Below the pieces are notes generated by a model. The model was not told the origin of the DNA and searched no databases. It saw only the letters and a list, made by a program, of their open reading frames with translations. From Otis tarda (taxonomy: Eukaryota > Chordata > Aves > Otidiformes > Otididae): a DNA stretch of 64,000 nt. The position numbers were made by a program, and so were the translations under genes. The stretch covers positions 16,853,501-16,917,500 of the forward strand of contig CM048560.1 of NCBI GenBank assembly GCA_026413225.1. Reading direction: 5' to 3'. Below, piece by piece: positions 61,050 through 64,000 of the stretch; the first letter of the stretch is position 1; each line of letters begins with the position of its first letter.

Positions 61050-63458
61050 AAGATGGAAAATTACTAGAACTTCATCTTGTCTGCATCAATTTATGGCAGC
61101 ACTGAACAAGGAAAACAACATGTTCAAGACCTAGCTGTTCCTGCTGGAACACCGCCCACCATACCACTGCACACTGCTTGAATATTTTGCCTGGGAAGTC
61201 CAACAGCTACCCATTCCAGTTACTGCTGCCTGTTACAGCAATAGCTGACAACACCTAACGTACAGTCCCACAGCCCAGTGTTAGGACAGCATCTACTGTT
61301 TCTGGTATCAGAGAAAAAGTGTTCATTTCCTCTATATTTAGAGCTCTTCTCACAAGTTAGGATAACCTGAGATTTCCTGCCCTCTCCAATAACACGGCTA
61401 TTTCACCCCCTCACTAGGGAGACTATCCCCAGGCTCCCCATATCGACTGATGCTTTACAGATATAAAAGTAATGGTCAGGTGGTAACCTGGAACACAAAG
61501 ACTTCTCTCAGACAGCTGTGTTTTAATCCTGAACTGTGTAGCTCTGCAAGTGGAAGCCAGGAAGGCTCTAAAAACCTCTTCCCATAATGGTCTTTCTACA
61601 TATGCAAGGAAAAGATTCTTGTATACATTTTAATGACATGTTCCTATGGCATTAATAGCATCTTAGTAAGTTACACGACAAGGGCAGGGTTTATATTTTT
61701 GCATAATACTTTTATTTCTTTGGGTCGACTGCGAGAGTTACTGAAGTACCGTAATCCACATTCCTGCCCTGTTAGCCTCCTCTGCTGGCCCAATCTCCCC
61801 TTTATGTAAAGGCCATGATCAGGCTTTTGCCCTGACACCTTCCTTCAGATCTGATGAACTAAGCAGACCAAGGGGAGCAATGTTCGCAGGAGACGCCTCT
61901 GTGTCCCAGGGGATAGTGAGAGAAGTACTGGTTAATCCAGAGAAGGCCATCTTCTTGCTGCAACTTGCCTTTTAAAAAAATTCTCATGATGTCTTTTGGA
62001 CACAAAGCAAAGTATAAAGATAAAAGGGATAATTGCCAATTGTGATTAAATAAAATGGCTTTTATATTCCTATTCCTAAACTCTGGCTGTCAGTGAGTTC
62101 TCTTAGAGAGATACCATCTTTCATCTTAGAAGAAGCTACATTTTATTGATGGGCAATACGCAATACAATATTTTTTAAAGCACTGGGTAACTCTTGGAAG
62201 GTAAGATGCTATTTAATAAGCTTATCAGCATCTACCCTTGTTTTGTCAGGGCCTGGTTTGCCAAATGTTGCAAGAACATGTTGCAAGAACAAAATGAGCA
62301 GACAAATAAAGTATCTTCCCACCTATTCTGTATGTTCAGTAGATAATGGGAAGTGCTTGTAGCCATAGGAACGCTCACCTGGATATACGGTAGAGAACAA
62401 GCAGCCTAGGTTACAAGTTCTGCATTCATCCACCTGCAGCAGGGAGCTCTAGTGGATTTCACATCTCATTGTGAAGTTTCCTTATCTGCTCAAAAATGTT
62501 CCTGAACTACATGGTACCTTTGAATTTTCATCATTGGCTGAATCTGACAACACTCTTGGTATCATATCTCTCTCTCACTCATCTTGAGCAGATCTTGTTA
62601 GAGCAGATTAGAACTTGTTAAAGATTAATTCTTAAAGCATCCTCAAGCTTTCTTTTCCAACAAAGGAAACATCATTTATAGGCTCACACATAAACTTTGC
62701 CCCTATCTTGAATACTTGCTGCCCTTTATAAATCTTAGATTTCTTCCCCTTCTGTGTGTTCAAAGGAGAGACTTTATTGCCTCCAGGGGTTGTTAAACTG
62801 ATTGCAATACCACGTATTTAGAGCAGTTCAGTGGGAATCAAGCTGGTTCAATGCTGTCAGACCTAGAATATAGCTGTCAAATAGCATTACAAGTAAAACA
62901 CCCTTGATAAGAAATAATGACCAAATGTCAATCTGTTTTTTACCAGCAGCACTACAGACTTAGCTTGCCAATGAAAAATGCAATATTTTGCACATTACAG
63001 TAGCTATGCTTTTGTGATGCCACATAGTAAAGGGTTTCAGTCTTCCAATTTAGCTTATTTTTAGATGATACAATTTGATCAAAAATGTGTGTCTCAGACC
63101 TACCTTGGATTCAAAGCAGCAATGCTTAAAGTCTTACCTTAACCTCCTTGCTCTCTTCTGTAAAAAATAAATAAATAAACCACCAAAAAAAATCCACCAC
63201 CCACAAAACCAACATATGCATTAAAAACTCATTAATTGTTATTTCCTAAATGTTAGCCATGCAGAAATTGTAACAGCCAATCAGTTTTAGATATCTGTAA
63301 CTTCACCCTACAATGCAATCCCAGTAGGTACTGTCATTTTTCTGATTGTTGTTTTTTAACGACTGCATTACGTACAAAATTATGACATTCCTTATTATTT
63401 TTTTCATAGATTGGAATATTTGTCACTTGTATGGAGAATTAATATGCAATAAATATTT
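61050..63458. other. AT-rich noncoding DNA
   Basis: No gene or named repeat is recognised. An A/C-rich simple tract with (TAAA)n lies at about 63162-63213. Confidence 0.55.
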
Positions 63459-63516
63459 TAATACTTAAATACTACTCCTATTGTAATACTTAAATACTTA
63501 CTACTCTAACACTTAA
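63459..63516. repeat. Degenerate tandem repeat, period about 25
   Basis: TAATACTTAAATACT occurs at 63459-63473 and again at 63484-63498. Similar ACTACTCC and ACTACTCTAAC tails follow, with a partial third unit ending CACTTAAG. It is a short local duplication with substitutions. Confidence 0.8.
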
Positions 63517-64000
63517 GTCACCAGATGACAATACAGCATTTAAACGTGTATTCATTTTTGATAATGCTAAAAACATATAAAATTGATCCCATAAAAAAAG
63601 AACAAGCTTTAAAACTTACAATAAAAACGTTACCTAGACATGACTTAAGACTCATTTATCCAGATGTGATGGGGTTCAAAGTAATATGCTTAAAAACTTG
63701 GTTTAGATAAAGCAGGAGATATTTCAAAATGTCAGCAATAATTTGGGGTCACAGTTTCAGAATCTTGAAATGCTTATTCTGGCTATCTGGTAGAGATGCA
63801 AGAGGAATGATATATAAAGGAAGGACAATGAAAATCTAATGTCATGAATGAACAAATAACAGAGGGAAAACAAAACGCAATCCAAATGCTAAAGCACAGC
63901 AAGAATAAGAAGGTGGAAGCTAAATTGTGCCCTCCATGGCATTCAAAAAGGGCACCTGTTGGCAGCAGTGAATGCCCCACACATTTTACACAAGGTAAAA
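63517..64000. other. AT-rich noncoding DNA to window end
   Basis: Short frames at 63525-63710 plus and 63783-63980 minus have no recognisable family. Nothing else was noticed. Confidence 0.5.

Noticed and set aside
60879-61067. 62-codon frame ending in a glycine run before the donor-like site
   Set aside because: The glycines come from translation of the G13 homopolymer and the acceptor side lacks a pyrimidine tract.
1-64000. CRISPR array, bacterial operon, tRNA or rRNA genes
   Set aside because: No regularly spaced direct repeats, no tRNA-like cloverleaf with conserved arms and no rRNA landmarks were seen. Repeats and composition point to vertebrate nuclear DNA.

Overview
This window looks like gene-poor avian nuclear DNA: AT-rich, with no operon-like packing, no ribosome-binding-site context and no rRNA or tRNA that I can see. 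The assignment to a bird rests on interspersed repeats. There are two pieces of the non-LTR retrotransposon CR1 and two LTRs of one family that I recognise as an avian endogenous-retrovirus LTR. I cannot name the species or chromosome. I found no complete cellular gene and recognised no exon of a known protein family. The stretch reads as an intergenic region or the inside of large introns.

Layout: 1-13700 is unremarkable AT-rich DNA with one imperfect inverted repeat (12407-12475), one pyrimidine tract and one chance-level candidate exon. A 5'-truncated CR1 lies on the minus strand at 13722-14535 and still has about 250 uninterrupted codons of the C-terminal part of its ORF2 protein. A short second CR1 3' end lies at 19212-19350, also minus. 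A decayed LTR on the plus strand occupies about 20385-20963. The stretch 21000-34900 is noncoding apart from several candidate minus-strand exons. It also holds A-rich tracts, one copy of an old dispersed repeat (27840-27900) and AT-rich blocks (28536-28760, 31040-32960) that look like conserved regulatory DNA. A sharply bounded solo LTR lies at 34905-36061 on the minus strand, flanked by a perfect 5-bp target-site duplication. From 36067 to 64000 there is more noncoding DNA. It includes a perfect 20-bp palindrome (37201-37220), the second copy of the dispersed repeat (47311-47375), microduplications, G-runs, another regulatory-looking block (58440-59550) and a plus-strand candidate exon (59557-59626).

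No pathway or multi-gene system is supported, and I did not find a previously undescribed system. The strongest items are the solo LTR with exact ends and target-site duplication, the older LTR of the same family on the other strand, and the CR1 with a long surviving reading frame. The ungapped 77 percent identical dispersed repeat pair is next. The candidate exons are leads only: strong-looking acceptor and donor pairs at this spacing are expected by chance many times in 64 kb read on both strands.
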